Positions 1-9,547 of a stretch of DNA of 64,000 nucleotides are shown here, in pieces (position 1 is the stretch's first letter; each line of letters begins with the position of its first letter). This DNA comes from Opitutaceae bacterium (GTDB lineage Bacteria > Verrucomicrobiota > Verrucomicrobiia > Opitutales > Opitutaceae), in NCBI GenBank assembly GCA_003164715.1, contig PLTZ01000078.1:32545-96544 (forward strand). Reading direction: 5' to 3'. Under the pieces are notes generated by a model. The model was given only the letters and a program-made list of their open reading frames with translations, was not told where the DNA came from and did no database searches. The translations under genes were made by a program, and so were the position numbers.

Positions 1-425
1 TGGACGAAGAGGGCCGAGGCTATGATCCGGTTGTCCTGCTTCGAGAGGTCCGGAAGCACCGCCCGCAGCCGCTCCATCGCCGGGGAGTGCTTGCCGGGCT
101 CCATCAGGTAGGGGTTGATGATGACCGAGAGGGTGCCCCCGTTCGGAAGCTCGACCCCCTCGTGCATGGAGCGCGAGTCGGGAAGCAGGTCCTGGAGGAT
201 CCGGTGCACGCGTCGGGCGTTTCGCCCGCGCTCCGTCGACTGCTCGGTCTTGATGGAATCGAGCTCCTCTAGGACCTCCACCGGGATGACCAGGTTGTTG
301 TCCTGGAAATTGTAAATCGATTGCGGGTCGTGCAGGAGGACATTCGTATCCAGCACGAACGTCTTTACCTTTGCCGTAACCCTTATCCGCGAGTTGGGGG
401 CAGTGACCCCGCGCGTGTTATCCAT
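1..425 (-). CDS. PhoH family protein, N-terminal PIN domain (partial, runs off the left edge)
   Basis: The reverse strand reads an uninterrupted frame from an ATG at 423-425 to the window edge, about 141 residues. After a short leader it shows KTFVLDTNVLLHDP, the first acidic strand of a PIN nuclease domain. Further on come PVEVLEELDSIK and ERGRNARRVHRIL, and near the edge KQDNRIIASAL, which carries the later acidic PIN residue. This arrangement is typical of PIN-PhoH proteins, in which a PhoH-type ATPase domain follows; that part would lie outside the window. Such proteins are thought to act on RNA, but the substrate is not established. An alternative is a stand-alone PIN toxin, but the long insert and the QDNRIIASA segment favour PhoH. 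Confidence 0.85.
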   Translation of the reverse strand, partial: MDNTRGVTAPNSRIRVTAKVKTFVLDTNVLLHDPQSIYNFQDNNLVIPVEVLEELDSIKTEQSTERGRNARRVHRILQDLLPDSRSMHEGVELPNGGTLSVIINPYLMEPGKHSPAMERLRAVLPDLSKQDNRIIASALFV

Positions 426-641
426 TTATAAGGTTGGGAGTATCCTGTGAATAAGTGAGCACATACCCACCCCTATGTCCATCGAAGAATAAGGCTTGTT
501 GTGTTACAAACAAGGGCAGGCCTGCCCCTTAGAGACACTTGCTAGGCCATTGCAACCCCAATGTGCCCGCCGGTCTGGACCCTTGGCTCATGTGCGCAGT
601 CCCGGCTTGCAAGGGTGGCTTTTGGTGCGCTTTAGCGCGGC

Positions 642-3600
642 TTATGCAGACGAAGCGGAGAGGGTCAGGGTCGCCGACCCCGGCGAAAAGCCGTGCTGCG
701 TTTCGGCGCCCGAGGGCCACCGCACGCGGATGCGCCGAGGGGGATTGCGCTCGCTCCAGCCAAAAAAGCACGCGGCCGCGGACTGCGAACAGTAGCCCGA
801 GCCGGCGTACACCTCGCCCACCTGGAGGGAACCGTCGCCGAGCTCGACCGCGATGCGGGCACCGGCGGCCGTCGGGTTGCCGGGCGCGCCGCGGAGCCTG
901 ACGCAGAGCGAATGGCGGCCGGCGACTGCGTTGTTCCGAAAGGCGAGCGTCGTGCTGTTGTTGCGGGTGACGAGGAAGTCGGGCCAGCCGTCATGGTCCA
1001 GGTCGACCACCGCGAGGGCCTTGGCGTCGCCGGGCACGACCAGGTTGCTTTCAGCCGCCGGGACGGGCGTGAATCCGCCGCGGCCGTCGCCGCGCAGCAG
1101 CTGGCCGAGACCCCCGTCGAAGCGGCCGACGCTCGGGATCGGCGCGTAGGAGTTCTGCACGGCGTAAATGTCGGCGCGGCCGTCGCCGTCAAAATCCCCG
1201 GCGGCCAGTCCCTGAAACGGCGAGAGCTGCGCCATCCGGGGAAGGGGCTCGAAGCGGTACGTGCCGTCGGACTGGCTGAGGAACACCCCGCTCCGGAACT
1301 CCGTGGCGGCAAGACGCTGAGCCGCCGCGAGCTTATCCTCGCCCAGGATCTCCCCGAGCGTCGCCCGGGCGTAATAGTCGTTGCGCTGATAGCGCCTCAG
1401 GACCTGGGGAATCGAGGCCCCGAGATCCCGGCGGGTGCGCCGCGGATAGATCCGGTCCCCCTCGTAGTACGCCTCAACGAGCTGGCGGTCGCCGTCGCCC
1501 TTGAAATCCCCGTAGTAGATCAGCGCGGGATGCTCCCGGGTCGCGCCGTACGGCGTGTTGAGGCCCACGTTGCCGACCACGTAGTCCATCCTGCCGTCGC
1601 CGTTGAAATCGGCGGCGGCGATGGAGGTCCACCATCCCACGCCGGCCGCGGAGAAGCCCGCCCGGTCGCTCCAGTCCTCGAGGCGCCTGCCGCGGTCGTT
1701 GTGGAAATACCTCACCGCGCCCCATTCGAGCGCCAGCAGGAGGTCGGGCCAGCCGTCCCCATCGACGTCGCTCCACAGTGCGCCGGTCACCATGCCGACC
1801 TCCCGAAGCGCGGGCGCCACCTGCTCGGTGACATCGTCAAACCTGCCGCCGCGGTTGGCCCACAGTGCGCTCCTGGGGGCCGTCGGGTACTGGCCCGGCA
1901 CGACGCGTCCGCCGAGAAAGAGGCCGAGGCGGCCGCTGCGGTCGAAGTCGGCGGCGGCCGCGGCGCCGGCGCTCACCGGAAACGGGGGAAGCGCGCCCGC
2001 GGGAGCCGGCCTGAAGCCGCCCCGGCTGTCGTTCAGGAAGAGCCTCGGCTGGTAGTCGGCCGAGTCGGCGGGAAGGATGCTGCCGGCCTTTGTCACCAGC
2101 AGGTCTGAGGCCCCGTCGCCGTCGGCGTCAAAGAGGAGGACGGGCCCGTCGTTGAGCGTTTCCCCGGTGGACGGCAGGCCGGAGCCGCGGCCCGTGAACC
2201 CCGCCACGCCCGCGATGAGGATCCGCGCGGGATCCGTGGGCGTGCCCCCGAGCACGGCGTCGTCCCTCCCGTCGCCGTTCAGGTCGCCGACCGCGAGCGC
2301 AGGACCCCTCCTGTTCAGGCGCACCGGCAGGAGCGGCTGCTGGACCAGCTCGTCGACCTGGGTCTCACGGGAGAGGAGCGAGAAGCCGGCCGCGAAGCTC
2401 GCGTCCGAGAACTGACCCGGGGAGGCCTCCCTGGGCGGCGCCGGCGAAACGGGAGCGGAGGGTTCGGTGACCGTGAACCGCCGGTCGGCGGGCAGGTCCG
2501 AGAAACTCTGGACGTGCCCGCTCGGCCACGAGACGACCAGGCGCCTGATCCTCGTTTCCCCCCCGAGGCCGAAGTGCAGGACCGGCTCGGAGCTGGAAAG
2601 GACGCCGCGGGCGAGCACGAGCGCGCGGACCTGCGAGCCCGAATCCGTTTCGACGCGCACGGTCGAGCCGACGCCGAACCGGTTCGAACGCGTTCCGCGC
2701 AGCGCGACGAGGACGCTGTGACCCGCATCCGCGTCGTTTCGCATGAGCGTGACCCCCCCCTCGTAGTTCGCATACACCAGGTCGAGGTTGCCGTCGCCGT
2801 CCAAGTCGCCGAACGCCGAGCCGAAGCTGATGCCCCTTTGGTCCAGCCCCCAGGCGGCGCTGACGTCCTCGAAGCGCAGGTCCCCCATGTTCCGGAACGC
2901 GAGGTGCTGCTCGACAAGCGGCGGGCTCGCCTTGTCGATGCGCACCTTCTCGCTGAGGGTCTCCGCGAGCTCCTTGCGCGCGTTCAGGTCCGCGTTGTGC
3001 AGCTCGCGGTTCATCCCGTTGGTCACGAAGAGGTCCAGCCGGCCGTCGTTGTCCAGGTCCTCAAGGCGCGGCGACCAGGTCCAGTCGGTCGCGGAGAGGC
3101 CCGCGAGGCACGCCGCCTCCAGGCAGCGGCCCTTCCCCGTGTTGATGAAGAGCGCGTTTCGCATGTACTGAGGGGCGGCCGCCGAGTCGTCGGGAGGGTC
3201 CGTGAGCAGGGCTCGCGTCAGGGCCATCCCCCGCTGGTCCTTCTGATGGGTGGTCGGCGCCATCTCGGCGACAAACAGGTCGATCAGCCCGTCGTTGTTC
3301 ACGTCGCCCTGGTCCGAGCCCATCGAGGAATAGGTCGTGTGCGGCACCACCGCATCGAGGGTGTCGGTGAAAGTCCCGTCGCGGTTGTTGTGATAGAGCT
3401 TGTCCGGCGTCGCGAAATCGTTCGCCACGTAGAGGTCCGGCCAGCCGTCCCCGTCGTAGTCCCACCACGCGGCGGAATGCCCCTGGGCCTCCCCGCTGAT
3501 CCCTGCCCGCGCGGTCACGTCGGTGAACGTGCCGTCGCCGTTGTTGTGGAAGAGGTAGTCGCTCTGGCCGTTCGGGCGGCTGGAGTCCAGGATGTTGGTC

Positions 3601-4277
3601 TGGATGAAGACGTCCAGGAAGCCGTCGCGGTCATAGTCGCAGAAGGCCGCCATGACGGACGCGTCGGTGACCGCGAGCCCCCGGGCCTGGGCCTCCTCCT
3701 TGAACGTGCCGTCGCCCTGGTTGATGTAGAGGAGGTTCGGGGCCCCGTAACGGCAGACGTAGATGTCGAGGAGCCCGTTGTTGTCCACGTCCACGAACGT
3801 CGCGCCCTGCTTCCAAATCCCCGCCGCCTTCCCCTTGTCGCCGACCCCGGCCCGCTCCGTCACGTCCTCGAACCTCCAATTGCCCAGGTTGCGGAACAGC
3901 CGGCAGCTCCTGGTCTTGCTCACGACGAAGATGTCCGGCCGCCCGTCCCCGTCGTAGTCGCCGATCGCGATTCCCGTGCCGAGCTCGCCGTTCTCTATCT
4001 CGTAGTTGAGGGCCCCCCACATCCTCGGGTCGTCATAGGGGTTCTCCGTGACCACCCCGGTCTCCTGCGGCGAGAGCAGCTTGAACATCGTCGGGCCCAG
4101 GCGGCCCCGGCGCGGGGCCAGGGGCTGCTCTGCGATCGAGCCCCCGGACCCGGGCGCCCCCGCTTGCGGCGACGCACCGGCCGCAGCCGGCGCGAGCCCT
4201 CCGAGGAGGGATAAGGGCCGGCCCATGAGCACAACCCCGCCGGCCGCGACGGTCCTTATGAATCGCTTGCGGTTCAC
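642..4277 (-). CDS. Secreted FG-GAP/VCBS repeat protein with two ASPIC/UnbV domains
   Basis: A 1211-residue protein that appears to use a GTG start. The N-terminus (RKRF followed by a hydrophobic run ending in AAAAGA) looks like a Tat or Sec export signal. From about residue 90 it carries many calcium-binding-like repeats of the form D-x-D-x-D-G-x-x-D (for example DYDGDGRPD, DVDNNGLLD, DLDGDGNLD), which build beta-propeller blades. An ASPIC/UnbV domain (NRFGVGSTVRV ... VVSWPSGHVQ) follows at about 520-600, then a second propeller set, then a second ASPIC-like domain (TAAGARIAVEL ... IRVRWPSGAETQ) at the C-terminus. Function is unknown; such proteins are usually extracellular or outer-membrane associated and may bind ligands. 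The symmetrical propeller-ASPIC-propeller-ASPIC layout suggests an internal duplication. Confidence 0.88.
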   Translation of the reverse strand: MNRKRFIRTVAAGGVVLMGRPLSLLGGLAPAAAGASPQAGAPGSGGSIAEQPLAPRRGRLGPTMFKLLSPQETGVVTENPYDDPRMWGALNYEIENGELGTGIAIGDYDGDGRPDIFVVSKTRSCRLFRNLGNWRFEDVTERAGVGDKGKAAGIWKQGATFVDVDNNGLLDIYVCRYGAPNLLYINQGDGTFKEEAQARGLAVTDASVMAAFCDYDRDGFLDVFIQTNILDSSRPNGQSDYLFHNNGDGTFTDVTARAGISGEAQGHSAAWWDYDGDGWPDLYVANDFATPDKLYHNNRDGTFTDTLDAVVPHTTYSSMGSDQGDVNNDGLIDLFVAEMAPTTHQKDQRGMALTRALLTDPPDDSAAAPQYMRNALFINTGKGRCLEAACLAGLSATDWTWSPRLEDLDNDGRLDLFVTNGMNRELHNADLNARKELAETLSEKVRIDKASPPLVEQHLAFRNMGDLRFEDVSAAWGLDQRGISFGSAFGDLDGDGNLDLVYANYEGGVTLMRNDADAGHSVLVALRGTRSNRFGVGSTVRVETDSGSQVRALVLARGVLSSSEPVLHFGLGGETRIRRLVVSWPSGHVQSFSDLPADRRFTVTEPSAPVSPAPPREASPGQFSDASFAAGFSLLSRETQVDELVQQPLLPVRLNRRGPALAVGDLNGDGRDDAVLGGTPTDPARILIAGVAGFTGRGSGLPSTGETLNDGPVLLFDADGDGASDLLVTKAGSILPADSADYQPRLFLNDSRGGFRPAPAGALPPFPVSAGAAAAADFDRSGRLGLFLGGRVVPGQYPTAPRSALWANRGGRFDDVTEQVAPALREVGMVTGALWSDVDGDGWPDLLLALEWGAVRYFHNDRGRRLEDWSDRAGFSAAGVGWWTSIAAADFNGDGRMDYVVGNVGLNTPYGATREHPALIYYGDFKGDGDRQLVEAYYEGDRIYPRRTRRDLGASIPQVLRRYQRNDYYARATLGEILGEDKLAAAQRLAATEFRSGVFLSQSDGTYRFEPLPRMAQLSPFQGLAAGDFDGDGRADIYAVQNSYAPIPSVGRFDGGLGQLLRGDGRGGFTPVPAAESNLVVPGDAKALAVVDLDHDGWPDFLVTRNNSTTLAFRNNAVAGRHSLCVRLRGAPGNPTAAGARIAVELGDGSLQVGEVYAGSGYCSQSAAACFFGWSERNPPRRIRVRWPSGAETQHGFSPGSATLTLSASSA

Positions 4278-4718
4278 TGGGGTTCAACGCCTGCGCGCGC
4301 AGGTCCCGCTGGCCACGGGTGTCTGCGCTGCGCCGGCCACTTCGGGCTGTGGCTGAGAGATTTTATCGCCTTAGGAGACTTCAGTGCCCTCTGCAGGACA
4401 ATGAAGAATCGCTCGCCTGGAAAGCCGAGGAAATCCCATCCGCAGGGGGCCCGCAAAGCGAACGGCGCGACGCCAAATTCGCAATATAATCATCATTAAT
4501 ATGTTGCGATTCAAACCAGTTTCGAGACTCCGGCTTCCTCACAACGAAGCCCGCCCCGGCGGACGCCTCTTTCGAAAAAGGGAGCCTGGGGCCCGCGGAA
4601 TTTCGCTTTCAAGCAGGCGAGCCTCCTTGCCAAGCTCTCGGGCTTGCCCGGATACCCGTTGCATTTCCCAATCCGTGAACCCGAGAAATCCAGACCCGCG
4701 GCCAGCGCCCATGCGCCC
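4278..4718. other. Intergenic region between divergent genes
   Basis: 441 bases separating the leftward FG-GAP gene from the rightward membrane protein gene. It becomes visibly AT-rich at 4479-4503 (aatataatcatcattaatat), the best place for promoter elements of the rightward gene. I see no RNA gene and no convincing hairpin terminator. A rightward frame from 4501 to 4722 exists but has the arginine/proline-rich composition of a chance frame. Confidence 0.5.
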
Positions 4719-7133
4719 ATGAGCATTCTCACTCGGCTCTCCTCCCGGGCCTGGGTCCTGGCCCCGGCCTGCGCCCTCGCGTTCGTCCTTTGGGCGGACG
4801 GCGTGAGGCTGCGGCATGTCGAGGCCGTCTCGAGCCTCGCCGCGGAGGAGGCCCGGATCGACCCCTCTTCGCCGACGGGCTATGCCGAGGGCAAGCGGTG
4901 GCTCGTCGCGCCGGAGCACCACAACCCGACCTACCAGTGGGTCGAGGAGACCCAGTTGATGCTGGCCCACGGGGACTGGCGCGTGCGCAGCGTCGACTAT
5001 GAGAACGCTCCGTTCGGGCGGGAGGTGCACGTCGCCTCGCCCTACCGGTGGTGGCTCGTCGGGGTCGCCTGGGTCCAGCACGCCCTAACCCGGCAGCCGC
5101 TCGGATGGTGCTTGGAGCGGGCCGTCCTTTACGCCGACCCGCTCCTGCACGTGCTGCTCCTGGCCACGGGGACGATCTTCGTGGCCGCGCGTTTCGGGGG
5201 CTTCTGCGCGGCGCTCTTCGCAGTCGGCCTGGCCGCCCTCTTCCCGCTCGCGTCGGCGTTTCTTCCGGGCATCGCGGACGACTTCGGGCTGGTGCAGGTC
5301 TGCTCGCTCTGGAGCGTGCTGCTGCTCGCGGCCGGGACCACCGCCGGCCGGCGGGCCGCCGGCTGGTACTTCGCGGCCGGAGCCGCCGGCGGCTGCGGGC
5401 TTTGGCTGAGCGCCATGGGAGAGGCGCCGATCATCGCGGGGATCGCGGCGGGCGGCGGGCTCGCGGCGCTGGTGACGCGAGGGGGCCCGGCGGAACCCGC
5501 GGCGGAGTTTCCACCCCCTTTGCCTTGGAGGGCCTGGGCGTTCGGTGGAGCGATCGCGAGCCTGCTCGGCTACCTAGTCGAGTACTTTCCCCGCCACATG
5601 GGGCTTCAGCTACGGGTCAACTATCCGCTGTACGGGCTGGCGTGGCTCGGGCTTGGCGAACTGCTCTGGCGGTTCGCGTCCTGGACGCGGGGTGAGAGGC
5701 CGCGCGGCCTGAGGGGCGCGGGCGTCCTCGTTCTTTCCGCGGCCGCCGTCGTCTCGCTACCCGTCGCCGCGTGGCGCTCTGGAGTCCGCCTCTTCCTGGC
5801 GGACGACCTGCTCTCGTCCAAGCTCACGAACCTGCCCGACCCCGCACCGGGCGGCCTGCCGGCGTGGCTAGGCGGTGCAAGCGCCGCGGCCTGCCTGCCG
5901 CTCCTATTGCTCGGTCCGGCGGCATGGTTCCTCCTTCGCAAGCGGTCGGGCGCGGCGAACCGCATGGCGATCGCCATCGCCCTGGGGCCGGTCCTGGCCG
6001 CCCTCGCGCTCTCGGTCCGCCTGCCCCGCTGGTGGGCCTCGCTCGACGCCGTGCTGCTCGTGCTGCTGGTGGCGGCCGCGGCGGCCGTGCCCACCGCGGC
6101 CCGTGCCCTGCGGATCCGCTGGCTGGGGTCCGCGCTTCTGGCCGCCGTTCTCGCGTCCGGTCTGGCGCGTCTCCTGCCCGCGCTGGGCTCCGGCGGGATG
6201 AGCGGGCTCCGGCTCACCCACGCCGAGGTCGAGGGCCTTTACGAGCGCTTCCTCGCTCACTGGATCGCGGACCATGCGGGGCCCGACGGCGCGACCGTCC
6301 TCGCGCCCCCGTTTCGCACCTCGAGCTTCTGCTTCTTCGGGGGACTGCGCGGGCTCGCCACCCAGAATTGGGAGAACGGCGACGGCATGTCGGCCACGTT
6401 CCACATCGTCACCGCGATGCGGCAGGGCGAGTCGCTCTCGGGCATCAGCCGGCGCGGGGTCACCCACATCGTGCTCCTGCCGTGGGACACGGAATTCGAG
6501 GACTTCGCGCGCCTGAGGCTGAAGGACCCGGCGGCCTCCTTCGTCTACGCCCTGCACAACACCAACGGCGCCGGCTTCAGCTGGCTGCGCGCGCGGCCCT
6601 GCGAGCTGCCGCCGGTCGCCGGCCTCGAGGGGCAGCCGGTGATGGTGCTCGAGGTGACGCAGGAGACCGATCCCGCCACCCGGCAGGGCCGCTACGTCGA
6701 ATACCTGCTTGAGACGCACCAGCCAGGGCAGGCCGCCCTCGCGGGCCGGGCGCTCCTGCGCTACCCCGGGGACCTCGGGTCGCTCGCGGCCCAGGCGCAG
6801 CTGGCAATGGCGAGCGGCGACAACGGGGCCTTCGCGAGGGCCCTCGCGTCAATCGTGTCGAGCCTCTCCGGCCGCGCCGACCGGAGCCTCGCCTGGGACA
6901 GGCGGGTGAGCCTCGCGGTTGTGCTGGCGATCGGCGGACGGAGCGATCTCTCGCGGCCACAGGTGATTCGCTGTTTCCGCGAGGCAGACGGGGCGCGCCT
7001 TCGCTTCCTGACGACGGAATCGCTCTACCATCTCCTTCTGCTCGGCAAGCGCGCCGGCGCGGAGTTTTCGGACCCGGCCCTGGGCGCGCTCGCGCTCCGG
7101 CTGCTGCCGGCCCCGCTTCGCGCACGCCTTTGA
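4719..7133 (+). CDS. Polytopic membrane protein, possibly STT3/PMT-like (function unknown)
   Basis: Start chosen at ATG 4719 (MSILTRLSS), which puts a hydrophobic segment right at the N-terminus; the frame is open further upstream. The product is about 804 residues. A soluble stretch (about residues 30-110, with a WVEETQLMLAHGDWRV segment) follows the first membrane helix. About ten hydrophobic helices fill residues 130-490, and a soluble C-terminal half follows, with QNWENGDGMS at about 550. This plan (first loop, membrane core, extracytoplasmic C-terminal domain, W-rich motif) resembles oligosaccharyltransferase STT3/PglB or PMT-type glycosyltransferases. The diagnostic WWDYG motif is not present, so the assignment is tentative. 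A lipid-linked sugar transferase or an unrelated membrane protein are both possible. Confidence 0.7.
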   Translation: MSILTRLSSRAWVLAPACALAFVLWADGVRLRHVEAVSSLAAEEARIDPSSPTGYAEGKRWLVAPEHHNPTYQWVEETQLMLAHGDWRVRSVDYENAPFGREVHVASPYRWWLVGVAWVQHALTRQPLGWCLERAVLYADPLLHVLLLATGTIFVAARFGGFCAALFAVGLAALFPLASAFLPGIADDFGLVQVCSLWSVLLLAAGTTAGRRAAGWYFAAGAAGGCGLWLSAMGEAPIIAGIAAGGGLAALVTRGGPAEPAAEFPPPLPWRAWAFGGAIASLLGYLVEYFPRHMGLQLRVNYPLYGLAWLGLGELLWRFASWTRGERPRGLRGAGVLVLSAAAVVSLPVAAWRSGVRLFLADDLLSSKLTNLPDPAPGGLPAWLGGASAAACLPLLLLGPAAWFLLRKRSGAANRMAIAIALGPVLAALALSVRLPRWWASLDAVLLVLLVAAAAAVPTAARALRIRWLGSALLAAVLASGLARLLPALGSGGMSGLRLTHAEVEGLYERFLAHWIADHAGPDGATVLAPPFRTSSFCFFGGLRGLATQNWENGDGMSATFHIVTAMRQGESLSGISRRGVTHIVLLPWDTEFEDFARLRLKDPAASFVYALHNTNGAGFSWLRARPCELPPVAGLEGQPVMVLEVTQETDPATRQGRYVEYLLETHQPGQAALAGRALLRYPGDLGSLAAQAQLAMASGDNGAFARALASIVSSLSGRADRSLAWDRRVSLAVVLAIGGRSDLSRPQVIRCFREADGARLRFLTTESLYHLLLLGKRAGAEFSDPALGALALRLLPAPLRARL

Positions 7134-7162
7134 TCGGGCGGCGTGCGCCCTCCGGTTCCAAG

Positions 7163-8302
7163 CTAGGCCGTGGCCACCTCGGTGCGCCTGCCGCCCTGCG
7201 CCGCCGACTTGTAGATCGCCTCGATGATCGCCATGTGGTCGCGCCCCATCTCGCCCGGGATCGGCGTCTCGCGGCCGGTAAGGATGCAGGACGTGAAGTC
7301 GTCCATCTGAAGGGCCTGCTGGGGCACCGGCGCGAACTCAAGCGGGCCCCGCGAGGTCCGGGTCGCAAGCCCGCGGTAGCCGTAGGCGGGATCGAGCCGG
7401 ATCCACCCCTTCTCGCCCTGGGCGAAGAAGAAGTTGCCGCCCCGGTTGTAGCTCGACGACGCCTCGCAGGTCACGCCGCCCGGGAATTCCATCGTCCACT
7501 CGATCGTCTCCTCGACCTCGTTGAAGAGCTCGGGCCGGGTCTTCGGCAGTTCGCGCGCCGTGACCGCGACCGGCTGGGCCATCGCCGCGCGGCAGGCGGC
7601 CTGGATCACGTAGATGCCGACATCCATGAGGGGGCCTCCCCCGGAGAGCGCCCTCTCGATCCTCCAGGCCTTCTGCCTGAAGTACCAGCTGTCCTCTCCC
7701 GAGAGCTTGGTCAGGCTCCCAAAGTCCTTCTCGCGGGCGAGCCGGTCGAGCTCGATGTGGTTCGGGTCGAACTTAAGCCGGTAGCTGATCGACAGCTTCA
7801 CGTTCGCCCTACGGCAAGCCGCGATCATGGCGTCGCAGTCGGCGACGCTGTTCGCCATCGGCTTCTCGCAGATCACGTGCTTGCCCGCCTCGGCCACGCG
7901 GATGGCGTCCCTGGCGTGCAGCCCGTTGGGGGTCACCACGTAGACGATGTCGATGTCCGGATTGCCGGCGATCTCGTGGACCGCGTCGTATTTCCAGACG
8001 TTCTTCTCGGGGAACCCATACTGGCGGCTCCAGCTCAAGCCCTTTTCGCGGGACCTCGTGATGGCGCCCGCGAACCGGCAGAGCTTCGTCTTCCTGAGGG
8101 CCGGCCCCAGCTCGCCCCGCGAGTAGAGCCCGAGGCCCATGAGGGCGACGCCGACCTTCCTCTCGCCGCCCTTCGTCGCCTCCGCGAGCTCGGCGGCCAG
8201 GCTGCCGGCGGCTCCGCTTCCGAGAAACGCGGCGCCAAGGGTCATGTTGCGGACAAACGCGCGGCGTGAGTACGCGGAGTCATGGGAATTGCGGGCGTTC
8301 AT
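7163..8302 (-). CDS. Gfo/Idh/MocA family oxidoreductase with Tat signal
   Basis: 379 residues. The N-terminus has a textbook twin-arginine signal (YSRRAFVRNMTLGAAFLG), so the folded, cofactor-loaded enzyme is probably exported. The NAD(P)-binding Rossmann domain follows (KVGVALMGLGLYSRG), with the family EKP motif in VICEKPMANS at about residue 150. The C-terminal half is the predicted alpha/beta substrate domain. Members of the family, including periplasmic glucose-fructose oxidoreductase, oxidise or epimerise sugars and cyclitols. The substrate cannot be read from sequence. The gene stands alone, tail to tail with the upstream membrane protein gene. Confidence 0.9.
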   Translation of the reverse strand: MNARNSHDSAYSRRAFVRNMTLGAAFLGSGAAGSLAAELAEATKGGERKVGVALMGLGLYSRGELGPALRKTKLCRFAGAITRSREKGLSWSRQYGFPEKNVWKYDAVHEIAGNPDIDIVYVVTPNGLHARDAIRVAEAGKHVICEKPMANSVADCDAMIAACRRANVKLSISYRLKFDPNHIELDRLAREKDFGSLTKLSGEDSWYFRQKAWRIERALSGGGPLMDVGIYVIQAACRAAMAQPVAVTARELPKTRPELFNEVEETIEWTMEFPGGVTCEASSSYNRGGNFFFAQGEKGWIRLDPAYGYRGLATRTSRGPLEFAPVPQQALQMDDFTSCILTGRETPIPGEMGRDHMAIIEAIYKSAAQGGRRTEVATA

Positions 8303-8389
8303 GGCGTGCGGGGGTTGGGGCCGGGGACAATGCGTCTCCGGAGACAGGGATTAGCGAAAGGGAGATTCCGAAAGGGGCAAGCACCGTAG

Positions 8390-8986
8390 TCATCCGGGGC
8401 GCACCCCCGCCTCGAGCCTCGCCAGCTCGCCCGCAATGTGGTCCATCAGCGGCCGGTGTCCCGGGAGCATGGAGTGGAAGGGGCACCAGAGCACCCGCTC
8501 GTGCGCCGAGGCGATCCGCGAACTGCGCGACGGCACGACCATGAGGTCGAACGGGGTCCGGTAGGTAAAGACGGGCAGTCCGCGCAGCGCGCCCGCGCCG
8601 GCCTCCAGGTCGCGCAGGAACGCGCTGCCCGGGCGCATCTGGCGCACTCCGACCCCGCCGTGGAGATAGGCGCTTATCGTGCCGCGGTGGGGCCCCGCTA
8701 TCGAGAAAAACGCCCGCGCCGACCCGGCGTCGAGCCGGGCCTGAAGGTAGTGCCGGGCGACGATCGCGCCCATGCTAAAGCCGACGAGCGCCACGGGCGC
8801 CCCGCGGGGGACGTTGGCCCGGATGAACGACGCGAGCTTGCCCGACAGGTCCTCCATCCCGAGGCCCCCGTCCCTCGGGCGCAGGGTCGGCGCGTGGCAG
8901 AGGTGCCCGCGGGCCTCGAGGTCGAGCCAGAGCCGGCGGAAAAGCCGGCCCGTGTCGCCGAAGCCGTGGACCAGGACGACGTTCAT
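8390..8986 (-). CDS. Alpha/beta hydrolase (lipase/esterase-like)
   Basis: 198 residues. It opens with the oxyanion-strand signature VVLVHGFGDTG and has the nucleophile elbow GFSMG (Ser about residue 70) in PVALVGFSMGAIVARHY. His residues near the C-terminus (FHSMLPGH) are candidates for the catalytic histidine. The short length and absence of a large lid resemble small lipase-like or thioesterase-like hydrolases. It lies 12 bases downstream of the GNAT gene and is probably the last member of the same leftward operon. The substrate is unknown. Confidence 0.85.
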   Translation of the reverse strand: MNVVLVHGFGDTGRLFRRLWLDLEARGHLCHAPTLRPRDGGLGMEDLSGKLASFIRANVPRGAPVALVGFSMGAIVARHYLQARLDAGSARAFFSIAGPHRGTISAYLHGGVGVRQMRPGSAFLRDLEAGAGALRGLPVFTYRTPFDLMVVPSRSSRIASAHERVLWCPFHSMLPGHRPLMDHIAGELARLEAGVRPG

Positions 8987-8998
8987 CCGGGCCCGCGC

Positions 8999-9547
8999 CT
9001 ACCCCCCGGCCTCCTCGCGCAGGATGCTGAACAGGTCCATGTCGTGGAACCCGTCGTGGCGGAGGTGCGAACGCCGGAGCCTCCCCTCGCGCGCCATGCC
9101 GAGCTTCTCGAGGACCCGGCGCGACGCGGCGTTGCCCGGCATGCACGTCGCCTCCACCCGGTTCAGGCCGTAATGCTCAAAAGAATACCTGAGCACCAGC
9201 CGCGCGGCCTCGGTCGCGATTCCCCGCCCCCAGCGGCCCCTCGCCACGTTGAACGCGAGCTCCGCCCGCCGGTGGTGCCTGCTAAGGGAGTGAAGGAAGA
9301 CGATCCCCTCCAGGCGCTCGCCCCCCCGCGGGAGGATCGCCCAGCTCAGGATGTCGGGCCCCGTGAGCATCTTGAGGAAGCTGCGCGTCTGCTCCTCCGA
9401 ACCGTGGGGCGGCCAGAGTGTGTAGCGGGCGACCTCGGGGTCCGAGGCGTACGCGAAGACCGACGGCGCGTCGTCGCTGCGCAGCGCGCGCAGTGTCAGC
9501 GTGTCGGATTCCAGGACAGGCGAGGTGGCCTCGAACGGGTCGCTCAT
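8999..9547 (-). CDS. GNAT family N-acetyltransferase (RimJ/RimL-like)
   Basis: 182 residues starting at the ATG that overlaps the upstream VOC gene by four bases (ATGA). Motif A, the acetyl-CoA pyrophosphate loop, is visible as RGRWGRGIATEA at about 105-116, followed by NRVEATCMPGNAASRRVLEKLGM, which is typical of the RimJ/RimL branch acting on N-terminal amines or small molecules. The overlap with its neighbour indicates translational coupling. The target cannot be inferred. Confidence 0.9.
   Translation of the reverse strand: MSDPFEATSPVLESDTLTLRALRSDDAPSVFAYASDPEVARYTLWPPHGSEEQTRSFLKMLTGPDILSWAILPRGGERLEGIVFLHSLSRHHRRAELAFNVARGRWGRGIATEAARLVLRYSFEHYGLNRVEATCMPGNAASRRVLEKLGMAREGRLRRSHLRHDGFHDMDLFSILREEAGG

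Noticed and set aside
514..527. Perfect palindrome GGGCAGGCCTGCCC between the PhoH and FG-GAP genes
   Set aside because: No T-tract and no partner regulator; too little to call an operator or terminator, although it could help end the FG-GAP transcript.
2514..4214. Long antisense frame of 566 codons inside the FG-GAP gene
   Set aside because: Repetitive Val/Arg/Glu/Pro content mirrors the opposite strand's Asp-Gly repeats; the sense frame has clear domains.
4501..4722. 73-codon rightward frame overlapping the start of the membrane protein gene by ATGA
   Set aside because: Arg/Pro/Ser-rich composition typical of chance frames in GC-rich DNA; no ribosome binding site or family resemblance.
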